From: Pseudomonadota bacterium
GTDB taxonomy: Bacteria; Myxococcota_A; UBA796; CAJQPC01
Reading direction: 5' to 3'
Assembly: GCA_024228935.1 (NCBI GenBank)
Contig: JAAESX010000059.1
Span: 82,609 to 146,608 of the forward strand
DNA length: 64,000 nt
Shown in pieces: positions 8,242-18,065 of this stretch. The position numbers and the translations under genes are program-made. Within the stretch, counting starts at the first letter, position 1. Each line of letters opens with the position of its first letter. The notes beneath the pieces are model-generated. The model was not told the origin of the DNA, did no database searches, and was given only the letters and a program-made list of their open reading frames with translations.

Positions 8242-10082
8242 CAGAGCGCCTCGGAGATGGCAGCGCGAATCTCGCTGACCTTGAAGGGGAGTCCCTGGAC
8301 CTTCGGGACGGAGATGACCTCGAGCAGGTACTTCTCGCGGATCAGCTTGCTCAGCTGACCGAGGTTGAGCTCGGGCACGACGACCTTGTCGTAGCGCGCC
8401 AACACCTCGCCGAGGTTCTTCGGGAAGGGGTTGATGTAGTTCAGGTGACCGTGTCCGACCGTGTGGCCCTCGGCCCGCATCTGGAGCGTGGCCTGGCGAA
8501 TGGCACCGAAGGTCGATCCCCAACCCAGGACCAGGACACCCGACTGGGAGCCCTCGACCTCGAGCGGCGGGATGATCTCCTGCAAGCGCGCGATCTTCTC
8601 AGCGCGGATGCGGCACATCTTCTCGTGGTTCTCGGGCACGTAGCTGACGTTGCCCGTCCGCTCGTCCTTCTCGAGCCCGCCGATGCGGTGTTCGAGCCCG
8701 GGGGTGCCCGGAGTCGCCCAGGGCCGCGCCAGGGTCGCCTCGTCGCGGACGTAGCCCAGGAACGCACCGTCCGGGTTGTTGTTCTCAGTCACCTGGCGGT
8801 TGCCCAGATCGGGCAGCGTCGAGGGATCCGGGACGCTCCACGGCTCGGAGCCATTCGCCAGGTAGCCGTCCGTGAGCAGGAGCACCGGGCCCATGCAGTG
8901 CAGCGCCAGCCGCACCGCCTCGAAGGCCATGTGGAAGCAGTCGCTGGGCGTCGAGGCGGAGACGACCGCCATCGGGGCCTCGCCATTCCGCCCGTACATC
9001 GCCTGGAGCAGATCCGACTGCTCGGTCTTGGTCGGGAGCCCCGTGCTGGGACCGCCGCGCTGGACGTTCACGATCACCAGCGGGAGCTCCGTCATCACGG
9101 CCAGTCCGAGCGCCTCGCCCTTCAGCGCAAGGCCCGGGCCGCTGGTCGTCGTGAGCCCGATGGCCCCACCCCAAGACGCGCCGATGGCCGAGCAGACCGC
9201 GGCGATCTCGTCCTCGGCCTGGAACGTGGTGACGTCGTACTGCTTGTACTTCGCCAGCTCGTGCAGGATGTCGGTGGCGGGGGTGATCGGGTAGCTCCCG
9301 AGGAACATCGGGAGCTTGGCCTTCACCGCCGCTGCCACCAGCCCCAGCGCCGTCGCCTCGTTGCCGACGATGTTCCGGTAGGTGCCGGCCGGCAGCTTCG
9401 CCGCCGGGACCTCGTAGTTGCGCTGCAGGAGCTCCATCGTCTCGGCGAAGCTCCAGCCCGCCTCCAGGCACGCCTGGTTCGCCTCGTCGAAAGGCGCCTT
9501 GTTCTTGAACTTCTTGGCGATCCACGCCTTGGTGTGGCTCATGTCGCGGCTGTAGAGCCAGTACGCGATGCCGAGCGCGAAGAAGTTCTTGCACCGATCG
9601 GCCGCCTTGGTCTTCAGACCCCAGGGCTTCACGGCTTCCTTCGTCAGCGAAGTCAGCGGGACCGGCACGACGAAGTAGTCGTCCAGGGTCCCATCCTCGA
9701 GCGGGTTCGTCTCGAGGTCGGCCTTCTCGAACTCCCGCGCCTTGAACTTGTCGGTGTTCACGATGACCGTGCCCGCCGTGGTGACCTTGTGGAGGTTCGT
9801 CACCAGCGCCGCGGGGTTCATCGCGATGAGCATCGCGGCGTCATCGCCGGGCGTGAAGATGTCCAGGCTGGAGATCTGGAGCTGGAAGCCCGAGACACCA
9901 GCGCGCGTGCCGGCAGGAGCGCGGATCTCCGCGGGGTAGTCGGGGAACGTCGCCAGGTCGTTCCCGGCCAGCGCCGACGTGTTGGTGAACTGGGTGCCGG
10001 TGAGCTGCATGCCATCGCCACTGTCGCCTGCGAAGACGATGGTGACGCTGTCGATGCGCTCGGTGTTCGTGGTTGCCTGCAT
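8241..10082 (-). CDS. korA: 2-oxoacid:ferredoxin oxidoreductase, fused gamma-alpha subunit
   Basis: A 613-residue protein. Residues about 10-190 are the gamma domain (GDSGDGMQLTG, FPDYPAEIRAP). Residues about 205-600 are the alpha domain with the pyrimidine-binding region (GNEATALG, YPITPATDILHEL, QAEDEIAAV, TTTSGPGLALKGE). The gamma-alpha fusion is the usual form of two-subunit KorAB enzymes. It is transcribed with korB with a one-base overlap, and 70 bases separate its start from the divergent PhoD-like gene. The enzyme is cytoplasmic and feeds a ferredoxin-linked TCA-cycle step. Confidence 0.92.
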   Translation of the reverse strand: MQATTNTERIDSVTIVFAGDSGDGMQLTGTQFTNTSALAGNDLATFPDYPAEIRAPAGTRAGVSGFQLQISSLDIFTPGDDAAMLIAMNPAALVTNLHKVTTAGTVIVNTDKFKAREFEKADLETNPLEDGTLDDYFVVPVPLTSLTKEAVKPWGLKTKAADRCKNFFALGIAYWLYSRDMSHTKAWIAKKFKNKAPFDEANQACLEAGWSFAETMELLQRNYEVPAAKLPAGTYRNIVGNEATALGLVAAAVKAKLPMFLGSYPITPATDILHELAKYKQYDVTTFQAEDEIAAVCSAIGASWGGAIGLTTTSGPGLALKGEALGLAVMTELPLVIVNVQRGGPSTGLPTKTEQSDLLQAMYGRNGEAPMAVVSASTPSDCFHMAFEAVRLALHCMGPVLLLTDGYLANGSEPWSVPDPSTLPDLGNRQVTENNNPDGAFLGYVRDEATLARPWATPGTPGLEHRIGGLEKDERTGNVSYVPENHEKMCRIRAEKIARLQEIIPPLEVEGSQSGVLVLGWGSTFGAIRQATLQMRAEGHTVGHGHLNYINPFPKNLGEVLARYDKVVVPELNLGQLSKLIREKYLLEVISVPKVQGLPFKVSEIRAAISEAL

Positions 10083-10152
10083 TCGGTTCCTTCAGGGACT
10101 TCGGGGGCGGATTCGTAACCCGTTGGGATCGGCCTGCGAGTAGGTTGCAACG

Positions 10153-11796
10153 GTGCTCCTGACCCTCCTGGCCTGCAACGGGCTCGACACCACTCCGCTC
10201 CCGGACCTGGTCGTCGACTCACCGCCCGATGTGGGCGATTCCACACCGTCCGACCCACCCGTCGAGGACCCCGGCTTCCCGGAGCTCGGGGACACCGTCG
10301 ACATCGTCCACGTCACCCTCCTCAGCAAGGACATGGAGTACGCGGACACGGACGACACGCTGACCCTCTGCATCACGCCTGGGTCATGCCACACACTCGC
10401 CAAGCCCGACTGGGACGACAACGAGCGGGCCATCGAGGACGTGTTCGTGTTCGAGGATGTCAGCGTTCCACGATCCGACGTGAGCACGCTGACGCTGTCG
10501 ATCGACGACGGCGGCGACCAGTACAAGACCGCCTGCATCGCGGTCTCGCTCGACGGCGCTCCACTGCACTGCAGCCAGCCCGACCTGAAGCTCGGCACCG
10601 ACGACGACGACGAGCTCCAGTCCCTCGACCTGGAGCCCGGCCTCGACTGCATGGGGTGCTGGACCACCCCGCTCACGCATGGCCCCATCCTCGGTCCGCC
10701 CGAGCCCGACGCGGTGAGCTTCTGGTACCGCACCGACGCGACCCGTCAGGTGGTGGTGTCGGTCGGGCCGTCGGCCGACGCGCTCGAGGTGGCGGCCTAC
10801 CGCTACCCGCTGGCCGAGGACGACTTCACCGATCGCGTGCGCCTGGAGCTCGCCCCCGGCGACCACTGGGTCGGGCTGACCATCGACGGGCAGGTCATCG
10901 CCCCGTTCCCCGTCAGCGTGGCCGCACCTGACGACACCTTCCGGTTCGCCTTCGGCTCGTGCAGCAAGGACGACGACCAGCCCATCTTCGAGGTCATCCG
11001 CGCCCAGGACCCCGACCTGTTCCTGTTCGTGGGCGACAACCACTACGCCAACAGCGACGACATCGGCACGCTGCGCCAGTGGTACCGCTGGGCGCACGAG
11101 CGCTCCGGCCGGGCCGAGCTGATGGCGACCACGGCCACGCTCGCGACATGGGACGACCACGACTTCGTCGGCAACAACACGGACGGGACCGAGCCGGGCA
11201 AGGACGTCGCACTGCGCGCGTTCCGCGAGTACTGGCCGAACCCGTCGCACGGCACCGCCGAGACGGGCGGGGTCTTCACGCGCCACCGCATCGGCGAGGT
11301 CGAGTTCTTCCTGCTCGACGTCCGCTACAACCGCGTCGAGGACGAGGTCTTCCTGGGCGCGGGCCAGACCACGTGGCTGGTCGACGCCCTGCACGACTCA
11401 CCGGCGACGTTCAAGTTCATCGCCTCGGGCAGCCAGTTCACGCCCGAAGGCAGCAGCGACTCGTGGGCGAACTACGACGACGAGTACGACGCGCTGATGA
11501 CCGCCATCGCCGACGTGCCCGGCGTCATCCTGCTGTCCGGCGACATCCACCGCAGCGAGTTCCGCCTGAACGAGGGCGTCGGATACGACCTGCCCGAGTG
11601 GACCAGCAGTCCGCTCGCGACCAGCAACTCGACGTGCAAGTCCGACGAGGTCTGGCTCGAGTGCTTCGACGACGAGGACTACGTCATCGTCGTCGACGTC
11701 GACGTCGACACCGACCCGACCGCGACCGCGCGGATCCTGAACCAGGACGGCGCAGAGAAGGCCAGCTGGACCGTGAAGTCCAGCGAGCTTCGGTAG
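10153..11796 (+). CDS. PhoD-like alkaline phosphatase/phosphodiesterase lipoprotein
   Basis: A 547-residue protein starting at GTG 10153, with a lipoprotein signal ending LLTLLAC. Residues about 20-190 are Asp-rich and include paired cysteines (CITPGSC, CMGC). The catalytic domain begins near FGSCSKDDD and carries GDNHY, TWDDHDF, LLDVRYNR and LLSGDIHRSE, the PhoD metal-binding series. PhoD enzymes release phosphate from phosphomono- and diesters, using calcium and iron, outside the cytoplasm. The lipid anchor and linker point to surface display. Divergent from korA. Confidence 0.85.
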   Translation: MLLTLLACNGLDTTPLPDLVVDSPPDVGDSTPSDPPVEDPGFPELGDTVDIVHVTLLSKDMEYADTDDTLTLCITPGSCHTLAKPDWDDNERAIEDVFVFEDVSVPRSDVSTLTLSIDDGGDQYKTACIAVSLDGAPLHCSQPDLKLGTDDDDELQSLDLEPGLDCMGCWTTPLTHGPILGPPEPDAVSFWYRTDATRQVVVSVGPSADALEVAAYRYPLAEDDFTDRVRLELAPGDHWVGLTIDGQVIAPFPVSVAAPDDTFRFAFGSCSKDDDQPIFEVIRAQDPDLFLFVGDNHYANSDDIGTLRQWYRWAHERSGRAELMATTATLATWDDHDFVGNNTDGTEPGKDVALRAFREYWPNPSHGTAETGGVFTRHRIGEVEFFLLDVRYNRVEDEVFLGAGQTTWLVDALHDSPATFKFIASGSQFTPEGSSDSWANYDDEYDALMTAIADVPGVILLSGDIHRSEFRLNEGVGYDLPEWTSSPLATSNSTCKSDEVWLECFDDEDYVIVVDVDVDTDPTATARILNQDGAEKASWTVKSSELR

Positions 11797-11806
11797 CATC
11801 CGCTCC

Positions 11807-13435
11807 ATGGCCGACCCCGTTCGCATCCAGTGGGAGCTCCACACCCGCGCCGACCTCGACACCACCTGGCTCCACCTGTCCGACACAGACCGGTTCAACC
11901 GCGTGGCCGAGCTCGGCTTCACGTTCACCGAAGCGCCCGACGACAGCGGCGAGGTCGTCCGCGTCGGGCACATGAACAAGCTCGGGCTGTCGCTGTCCTG
12001 GGACGAGCTGCGTTCGTCTACCGGGCGCCCCACTGGTTCCGGACACGACGCATCTTCCACAGCGGTCCGGCCGCCGAGTTCACCGCCAGCCTGCGCCTGA
12101 AGTCCACGGACACAGGCACCTCGATCCTCTACTCGGTCGAGGTGGTCCCGCGGAACGCGCTCACCTCGCCGGTGGTGGCGATCGAACTGAAGACCCAGAC
12201 GCACAGCACGCTCGACCGGGCCCTGAAGCTGCTCGTGAGCGAGCTGGACGAAGGCGTGGTGCCGCGCGACAAGCCCGCCGGAGCGCTCTCGACCAGCGGC
12301 GAGAACCGGCTGGTCGAGGGGCTCGCAAAGCTGGACGGTCGGGTCGCACCGCACCTGGCAGACTTCCTGCGCTCGGCCCCGCTGCGCGAGCAGGCCCGCA
12401 TCTCCCCGGCGACCCTGGCCGACCGGTGGGGACTCTCGACCGCGGACGTCGCGAGCTGCCTGCTCGAGGCCACCCGCGCCGAGCTCCTGAGCATCGCGTG
12501 GTCGGTGCTCTGCCCGTCCTGTCGGCAGCCGAAGGCCCGCATGGCTGCAGGCCAGGCCCAGGTCCACTGCCCGAGCTGCAACATCCACTACGACGCCACA
12601 TTCCCCGACTCACTGGCCGTGCACTGGACCCCGCACCCAGCGGTTCGCGATGTGCAGCTGCCCGTGGACTGCATCGGCAGCCCCGCCCTGCAGCGGCACA
12701 TCGTCGCCCAGGACGAGGTGCCGGCCGGTGGGGTGCTCGAGCTGAGCGTGGACCTGCCCCCGCGGGGCGTACCGCCTGCGGACCTGGCCGATGCGGGGGA
12801 CCGCGAGCCTGGACGTGTACGACGACGCGCTGCCGACCAGCCTCGAGGTCCGCGCCACGTCCGAGGCGCTGGACCCACCGCTGCTCCGCGCCGCGCCCGG
12901 CCAGCGCTACCTGCGCCTGTCGAACGACAGCAAGCGCCCCCTGCGCATCCTGGTCGAGGGCCGCCCGCGCCCCGCCGGGACGATGACGCTGGGTCGACTG
13001 CTGCAGCACCACCCGGACGCGTTCGACCTGTTGCCCTTCGAGGCCCGCCACGACCAGGTCGAGCGGTGGACCGGCGCGGTGCTCGCCGTGCGGGGCGACG
13101 TCGAGGCCCAAGGGGCGCGGCACGTGTACGAGAGCTCCCAGGGCCAGATCGCGACCTTTGCGACCGCCCAGGCACTCCGCGACCTGGGCGCGCTCAACGG
13201 GATCGGCGTGGGCATCAGCGCCGGCGAGATCCTGGACGTGTCGATCGGCGAGCGCCGCGTGCCCACCGGGCCCGCGGTGGAACGGGCACTGTCGGCGATG
13301 GCATCGACGCCTCGCGGCATCCCGGCGACCCCCGCCGTGATGGACGATGACCTGGACGCCGCCTTCGCCGCGCTCGGGCTGTCGCGCCGGAACGCCGGCC
13401 TTCCGACACAGACCGCCGCGCACTGGCTCGAGTGA
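11807..13435 (+). CDS. DUF5939-type adenylate/guanylate cyclase-like protein (two compensating frameshifts)
   Basis: The start is ATG 11807. The N-terminus matches the DUF5939 region of myxobacterial cyclases (LHLSDTDRFNRVAELGF), followed by a zinc ribbon (LCPSC, HCPSC) and HPAVRD. The C-terminal part (VRGDVEAQGARHVYESSQG to GIGVGISAGEILD) resembles a class III cyclase fold, but the metal-binding aspartates are not evident. One base is missing at about 12011-12013 and one G is extra in 12795-12799. With both corrected a single protein of about 542 residues results, so I annotate one gene. It may be a regulatory pseudo-cyclase. Confidence 0.7.
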
Positions 13436-14865
13436 AGGCCGGGCTCTGGACCCTCGCGGGTCTGTGCCTGATCGCCGGGGCCGCAGCCCTGGATCCGGGC
13501 CTCGCCCTGGTGGTCGCGATCGTGGTCACCATCGTAGGGGTGAAGGAGTCCGGCCTGTGGGATCGGTTCACGGCACCCGAGATAGGCTCCGCACAGATCG
13601 CCCCCGTCGTGCCGAAGATCGACGCCACCGGCTGGCGCGCGGTCTTCCTCGGCGCCGGCCGGACCAAGGTCGTGTGCCTGTTCCCCATCCTCGAGCCCGA
13701 GCTGTGGAACCAGGCGCCGCCCGACGAGGTCGACAAGGTCATCCTGTTCGAGGGCCAGGGCCACTCGATGCCGATCGAGCGGGTGAAAGAACTGTATGGG
13801 GACGACATCGTGCGAGCCCGCGTCATGGGGCTCGTCGAGCTGCCCGGACTGACTCTGGAGCCGGACCACGACTGGGGCGAGATCCTGGCACGGTGGCGCT
13901 CGAGCAACGCGCTGCCGGGCGTCGATCTGTGCTTCGACCGCATCCCACCCGATACAGATGTCGCCATCGGCACGATGAAGGCGGGGATCGTCCCCGATGT
14001 CGATGTCATCCCCCGGCTGAAGACCGTCGTGCTCATCGACGGTGTGGGAGACGGCGACGCCTACGCCACCTTCTGGAGCCACATGGGGGTGCGCTGCATC
14101 GTGACCGGTCGGGTGGCTCAGGGCCCGGTCGTCGACGATCCCGTCGAGGACGCCGACGCGCAGGAACGGGCACTCATCACCCTGCTGCTCGCGGGCGAAG
14201 ACGAGGCGTTCGAGCGCATCATGGACGACCGGCCCACAGCACAGTTCCAGCTGGGGGTGCTCCGCTGCGTCCAGCTCCGGTACGGGGAGGCGCTGGCCGC
14301 GTTCGAGCGGGCCGCCGAGGGAGGCATGGCCGAGGCCTGGGCGAGCGTCGCATCGATGCGGCGGATGCAGGGAGACCACCAGGGCGCTCTGGAGGCGGCA
14401 CGAGCCGGGGTCGCCGCCATGCCCGGAGACCCCATCTCGGCCCAGGTGCTCGCACACATCGAGAGCGGCTCGGACGACCCCACGGTGCAGCGCTTCTCAG
14501 CCCACGCCAGGCAGGGCCTCGAGCTGGCCGCCGAGATGGCGGACCGGGGCGAGCACGACACCGCACTCAACCTCCTGCGGCGGGCGCGCGAGCTGGACCC
14601 GCGGGACGCCGGCATCTACGCCGAGCACGGCGCGCTGTTGGCGAAGCTCGGGCGCGAGACCCAGGCCGAGGACCTGTACCGCCAGGGCATCGACCGCGCC
14701 GAGACAGGCGAGATGTTGCGGTTCAACCTCGGGAGCTCGCTCCTTCGCCAGCTCCGCTACGACGAGGCCATCGCCGAGTACGACCGGTGCCTCGAGGTGC
14801 TGCCCGAGTGGGACGGTCCGCGCCTGAACCGCGAGGCGGCGCTCTACGCCCGCGACCAGGTCTAG
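13432..14865 (+). CDS. TPR-repeat membrane protein
   Basis: A 477-residue protein starting at GTG 13432, overlapping the preceding stop as GTGA. Residues about 3-37 form one or two membrane helices. The central region (about 60-240) is of unknown fold. Residues about 250-470 contain TPR-like helical pairs (LGVLRCVQLRYGEALAAFER, LNLLRRARELDPRDAGIYAE, LGSSLLRQLRYDEAIAEYDR). It is probably a scaffold facing the cytoplasm or periplasm. Coupling to the cyclase-like gene suggests a shared process. Confidence 0.75.
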   Translation: MKAGLWTLAGLCLIAGAAALDPGLALVVAIVVTIVGVKESGLWDRFTAPEIGSAQIAPVVPKIDATGWRAVFLGAGRTKVVCLFPILEPELWNQAPPDEVDKVILFEGQGHSMPIERVKELYGDDIVRARVMGLVELPGLTLEPDHDWGEILARWRSSNALPGVDLCFDRIPPDTDVAIGTMKAGIVPDVDVIPRLKTVVLIDGVGDGDAYATFWSHMGVRCIVTGRVAQGPVVDDPVEDADAQERALITLLLAGEDEAFERIMDDRPTAQFQLGVLRCVQLRYGEALAAFERAAEGGMAEAWASVASMRRMQGDHQGALEAARAGVAAMPGDPISAQVLAHIESGSDDPTVQRFSAHARQGLELAAEMADRGEHDTALNLLRRARELDPRDAGIYAEHGALLAKLGRETQAEDLYRQGIDRAETGEMLRFNLGSSLLRQLRYDEAIAEYDRCLEVLPEWDGPRLNREAALYARDQV

Positions 14866-14866
14866 G

Positions 14867-15280
14867 TCAGTCCTTCTTCTCGGCTCGCCAGGACCCGGCC
14901 AGCGTCGACTCCAGCGTCGCGCTCGCCTCGTCGCGGCCGCTCCAGACCTCGACCTCCCATCCTCCGTGGGCGCCCTCCTCGCCGATGAACAGGGTCAGGT
15001 CACCGATCCACTCGGTGAACACACCGGTCCCCGAGGCGACCCAGGCCTGATCGACCTCGAGCACCGTGGGTCCCTCGGTGAAGCACCCGCGCGTCGTGCT
15101 CACGTTCTGCTCGTTCCGCGCCAGCCCGTCGGGGAGCCACCAGCCATTCACCTGCAGCCGCTCGGCGTCCGCCATCGAGACGTCCAGGCTGACGGTGCCC
15201 TCGGCGTCGCCGGACACCGGGCCCTCGTAGTACCCGACGACCGAGTCGCAGGGCGCGCAGGCAAGCAACAGTCCGAGCAT
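14867..15280 (-). CDS. Small lipoprotein, paralogue of upstream neighbour
   Basis: A 137-residue protein starting at ATG 15280, overlapping the previous stop as TGATG. The signal MLGLLLAC leads to APCDSVVG. The mature part is probably a small beta-barrel. Its start matches the adjacent gene in pattern (Cys-Asp/Asn-x-Val-x-Gly, then Gly-Asp-x-Glu-Gly-Thr), so the two look like a tandem duplication. Function unknown. Confidence 0.72.
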   Translation of the reverse strand: MLGLLLACAPCDSVVGYYEGPVSGDAEGTVSLDVSMADAERLQVNGWWLPDGLARNEQNVSTTRGCFTEGPTVLEVDQAWVASGTGVFTEWIGDLTLFIGEEGAHGGWEVEVWSGRDEASATLESTLAGSWRAEKKD

Positions 15281-15711
15281 CAGTTCTGCCTCGCGGTCCA
15301 GTCGCCTTCGTACTCGCCGAACAAGGTGGGGCCGGCCCACCAGTCCGCGTCCCAGGTCCCATCGCCTTCGCGGTTGGTTCCGAAGTCGCCGTACAGCTGC
15401 CCGTAGACCTGCTCGGTCCCCTCGTCGCCATCGAGCTCCCAGTACAGGAACAGCCCCAGGATCGCCCCGTCACCCGGGCACGAGTAGCTGCCGTACAGGT
15501 TGTTCTCGGCCTCGGGCGAGGCCGCGTCCTGCCAGATGCCACCGATGTGCGCCAGGGTCCGGTCGCTCGGGTCGGTCTCGAACTCGAGCTCGAGCGTGCC
15601 CTCCAGGTCATCGCCCCAGAACTCTCCCGTCCACTGCCCCTCGACCGGATTGCACGGACGGGAGCATGCAATCAGCGAGGCCAGCAGCGACGTGGCGAGG
15701 AGGATCCGCAC
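15280..15711 (-). CDS. Small lipoprotein, tandem paralogue
   Basis: A 143-residue protein with the signal MRILLATSLLASLIAC. The mature domain opens with CNPVEGQWTGEFWGDDLEGT and is rich in beta strands, Trp and Gly, suggesting a lipocalin-like barrel. Its C-terminal region repeats GTWDADWW and GEYEGDW. Upstream partner of the overlapping paralogue at 14867-15280. Divergent from the TonB-dependent receptor operon with about 56 bases between them. Function unknown. Confidence 0.72.
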   Translation of the reverse strand: MRILLATSLLASLIACSRPCNPVEGQWTGEFWGDDLEGTLELEFETDPSDRTLAHIGGIWQDAASPEAENNLYGSYSCPGDGAILGLFLYWELDGDEGTEQVYGQLYGDFGTNREGDGTWDADWWAGPTLFGEYEGDWTARQN

Positions 15712-15767
15712 GCCGCAAAGCTACCACCCGGCCCCGCGGTTGGCGTCGGAGGCCGTCTCGGGGCATC

Positions 15768-18065
15768 GTGCTGCCGATGCTGCTGCTCCCGCTGCTCGCG
15801 CCGATCCACGCCCAGGCCCCCGCGACGCTGTCCGGCGTGCTGGTCGACCGCGAGTCGGCGGAGCCGATCGAAGGCGCCATCGTGACGCTCACCCTCGACG
15901 GGCTCGAGGTCGGAACCGGCGTGAGCGACGTCACCGGCGGGTTCCAGATCCGGACCCAGGCGGGCGTGCTCGACATCACCGTCGTGCACGACGACTACGC
16001 CATCCTGAGCGACCGCGAGGAGGTCCGACCCGGCGACGAGGTCACCGTGAAGCTCCGGATGCGCCAGCCCGAGTCGATGACCATCGTCATCGTCGACGAG
16101 GCCGTCGGCGCCGAGGTCCACAAGACCGTCCTGTCCGTCGACGAGCTGAAGAGCGTCCCCGGGACGTTCGGCGACCCGGTGCGCGCGCTCCAGACCCTGC
16201 CGGGCGTCGCCCGACCGAACATCGCCGAGGGCGCGCTCGTGGTGCGCGGCGCCGAGGGCCTGAACACCGGGTACTACGTCGACGGGATGCCGGTCCCCTA
16301 CATGTTCCACACCATGGTGGGCCGGAGCGTCATCACCAGCGGGTTCATCGACCAGGTCGAGTTCTTCCCCGGCGGCATGCCGAGCCGCTATGGTGAGGTC
16401 ACCCAGGCCGCGGTCAACGTCGTGACCGACGCCAAGCCGGTCCAGTCGACCCACGCGACCATCCAGCTGGACATCCTGGACGGCTCGCTCTCGCTGGAGC
16501 ACGAGCTCACCGACGACCTGGTGATGCGGGCCAGCGGTCGGTACTCCTGGATGCACGCGCTGATCTGGAGCGCCGCGACCGTCTCGGTGCTGCGGAACGG
16601 CGGCGAGTCCTACGAGTCTGGCTACTTCTCGCCCAAGTACGCGGACATGTTTGCGGATGTGCGCTGGCAGGCCACCGACGCGGACACGCTCTCGTTCATG
16701 GTGCTCGGCAGCCGGGACCGTCTGGTGCTGCGGCAGCCCCGCTACGACCTGGACGGAGACGGCGAGCCCGACCCACCGGACTGGGAAGGCCAGGACCTGC
16801 CGTACGACCCCGAGGAGTGGATCGACAAGCAGTTCATCCGGGCGCGCCTGAAGTGGGACCACGAGGGCGACGTTCGCAGCCACTCGACCTGGGTCGCGCT
16901 CGGCCCGGAGAAGAACCAGAACCTGCTGGGCGCCTGGTTCCTGTCGCGTGAGGGCCCCTACCGAGGGCGCACAGAGGGATTCAGCACAATCGTCCGACGC
17001 GACGAGACCTGGAAGCTCCAGGGCGAGAACCGTGTCGTGTACGGCGGACAGCTCACGCTCCGCCCGGTCGTGGCGTACGACTTCCAGGACATCTACGAGG
17101 ACCCCGAAGCCGAGATCCCCGAGACCCGGGACGACCAGGCCGTCGGGTCTGTGTGGGTCGAGCCCCAGATCCGCACGGACAACTGGTACGTCGCGCCCGG
17201 CATCCGAGGGACCGCCTACGCCTGGAACGGCGACACCTCGCTCCAAGCCGAGCCACGCATCTCTGTGCGTCGCGACATCGGCAACGACTGGTACGGAAAG
17301 GCCGCCATCGGTCGCTACAGCCAGATGCCGCCGGTCGAGCGGTACGCCCAGGGAATCGGCAACCCCGAGCTTCCCATCATGACGGCCTGGCAGGCGTCGA
17401 TCGGTGCGGAGGGCCCGCTCCCGCGAGGGCTCTCGGTCGACGCCTCGATCTACGGCTCGGTGATGAACGACCTCATCGTCCGGAACCTCGTCAGCGAGAT
17501 CTACACCGAGGACGACGTCGCCTACACCGAGCTCCGCCCCGAGTTCCTGCAGGTCCAGGGCTACGCCGCGGGCGTCGAGGGGCTGATCCGGATGCAGCCC
17601 ACCGGGTCTCGGTTCTGGGGCTGGGTCAGCTTCACGGCCGGCCGCGCCATCCGTGTGGACAAGGGCCTGGGCACCTTCTCGGGAGACTACGACCAGCCAC
17701 TGTCGCTGACTGTGTTGGGCGCGTACGACCTGCCGCGGGACTTCGAGCTGTCCGGCCGCGTGCAGTTCACGTCCGGCCAGCCGCACACGCCTCTGTATGG
17801 AGTGTATGTCCCGGACGACTCCTGGTTCACCGAGTACCGAGGAGAGATCAACAGCGAGCGCTATCCGTACTTCTTCCGCATCGACGTCCGCGCACAGAAG
17901 ACCTGGGAGGGCCGTCGAGCCGACTGGGTGTTCTACCTGGACGTCTACAACGTGACATGGCGGAAGAACGCGTTCCTGGCGACGTACGACTACGACTACA
18001 GCGAGCTCGTGCCTCTGGCGCACCTGCCGCTCCTGCCCACCCTCGGCGTGGAGGCGCACTTCTGA
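15768..18065 (+). CDS. TonB-dependent outer-membrane receptor with carboxypeptidase-regulatory-like N-terminus
   Basis: GTG 15768 or ATG 15777 both give a short signal peptide ending HAQA; I use the GTG (765 residues). Residues about 20-95 form a carboxypeptidase-regulatory-like beta sandwich (SGVLVDRESAEPIEGAIVTL). The plug domain follows (VPGTFGDPVRALQTLPGV, VVRGAEGLNTGYYVDGMPV, VEFFPGGMPSRYG), then a 22-strand-type barrel ending in Phe. It imports a ligand through the outer membrane using TonB energy. First of four overlapping genes whose products include two lipoproteins and a thioredoxin-like protein. The ligand is unknown. Confidence 0.88.
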   Translation: MLPMLLLPLLAPIHAQAPATLSGVLVDRESAEPIEGAIVTLTLDGLEVGTGVSDVTGGFQIRTQAGVLDITVVHDDYAILSDREEVRPGDEVTVKLRMRQPESMTIVIVDEAVGAEVHKTVLSVDELKSVPGTFGDPVRALQTLPGVARPNIAEGALVVRGAEGLNTGYYVDGMPVPYMFHTMVGRSVITSGFIDQVEFFPGGMPSRYGEVTQAAVNVVTDAKPVQSTHATIQLDILDGSLSLEHELTDDLVMRASGRYSWMHALIWSAATVSVLRNGGESYESGYFSPKYADMFADVRWQATDADTLSFMVLGSRDRLVLRQPRYDLDGDGEPDPPDWEGQDLPYDPEEWIDKQFIRARLKWDHEGDVRSHSTWVALGPEKNQNLLGAWFLSREGPYRGRTEGFSTIVRRDETWKLQGENRVVYGGQLTLRPVVAYDFQDIYEDPEAEIPETRDDQAVGSVWVEPQIRTDNWYVAPGIRGTAYAWNGDTSLQAEPRISVRRDIGNDWYGKAAIGRYSQMPPVERYAQGIGNPELPIMTAWQASIGAEGPLPRGLSVDASIYGSVMNDLIVRNLVSEIYTEDDVAYTELRPEFLQVQGYAAGVEGLIRMQPTGSRFWGWVSFTAGRAIRVDKGLGTFSGDYDQPLSLTVLGAYDLPRDFELSGRVQFTSGQPHTPLYGVYVPDDSWFTEYRGEINSERYPYFFRIDVRAQKTWEGRRADWVFYLDVYNVTWRKNAFLATYDYDYSELVPLAHLPLLPTLGVEAHF

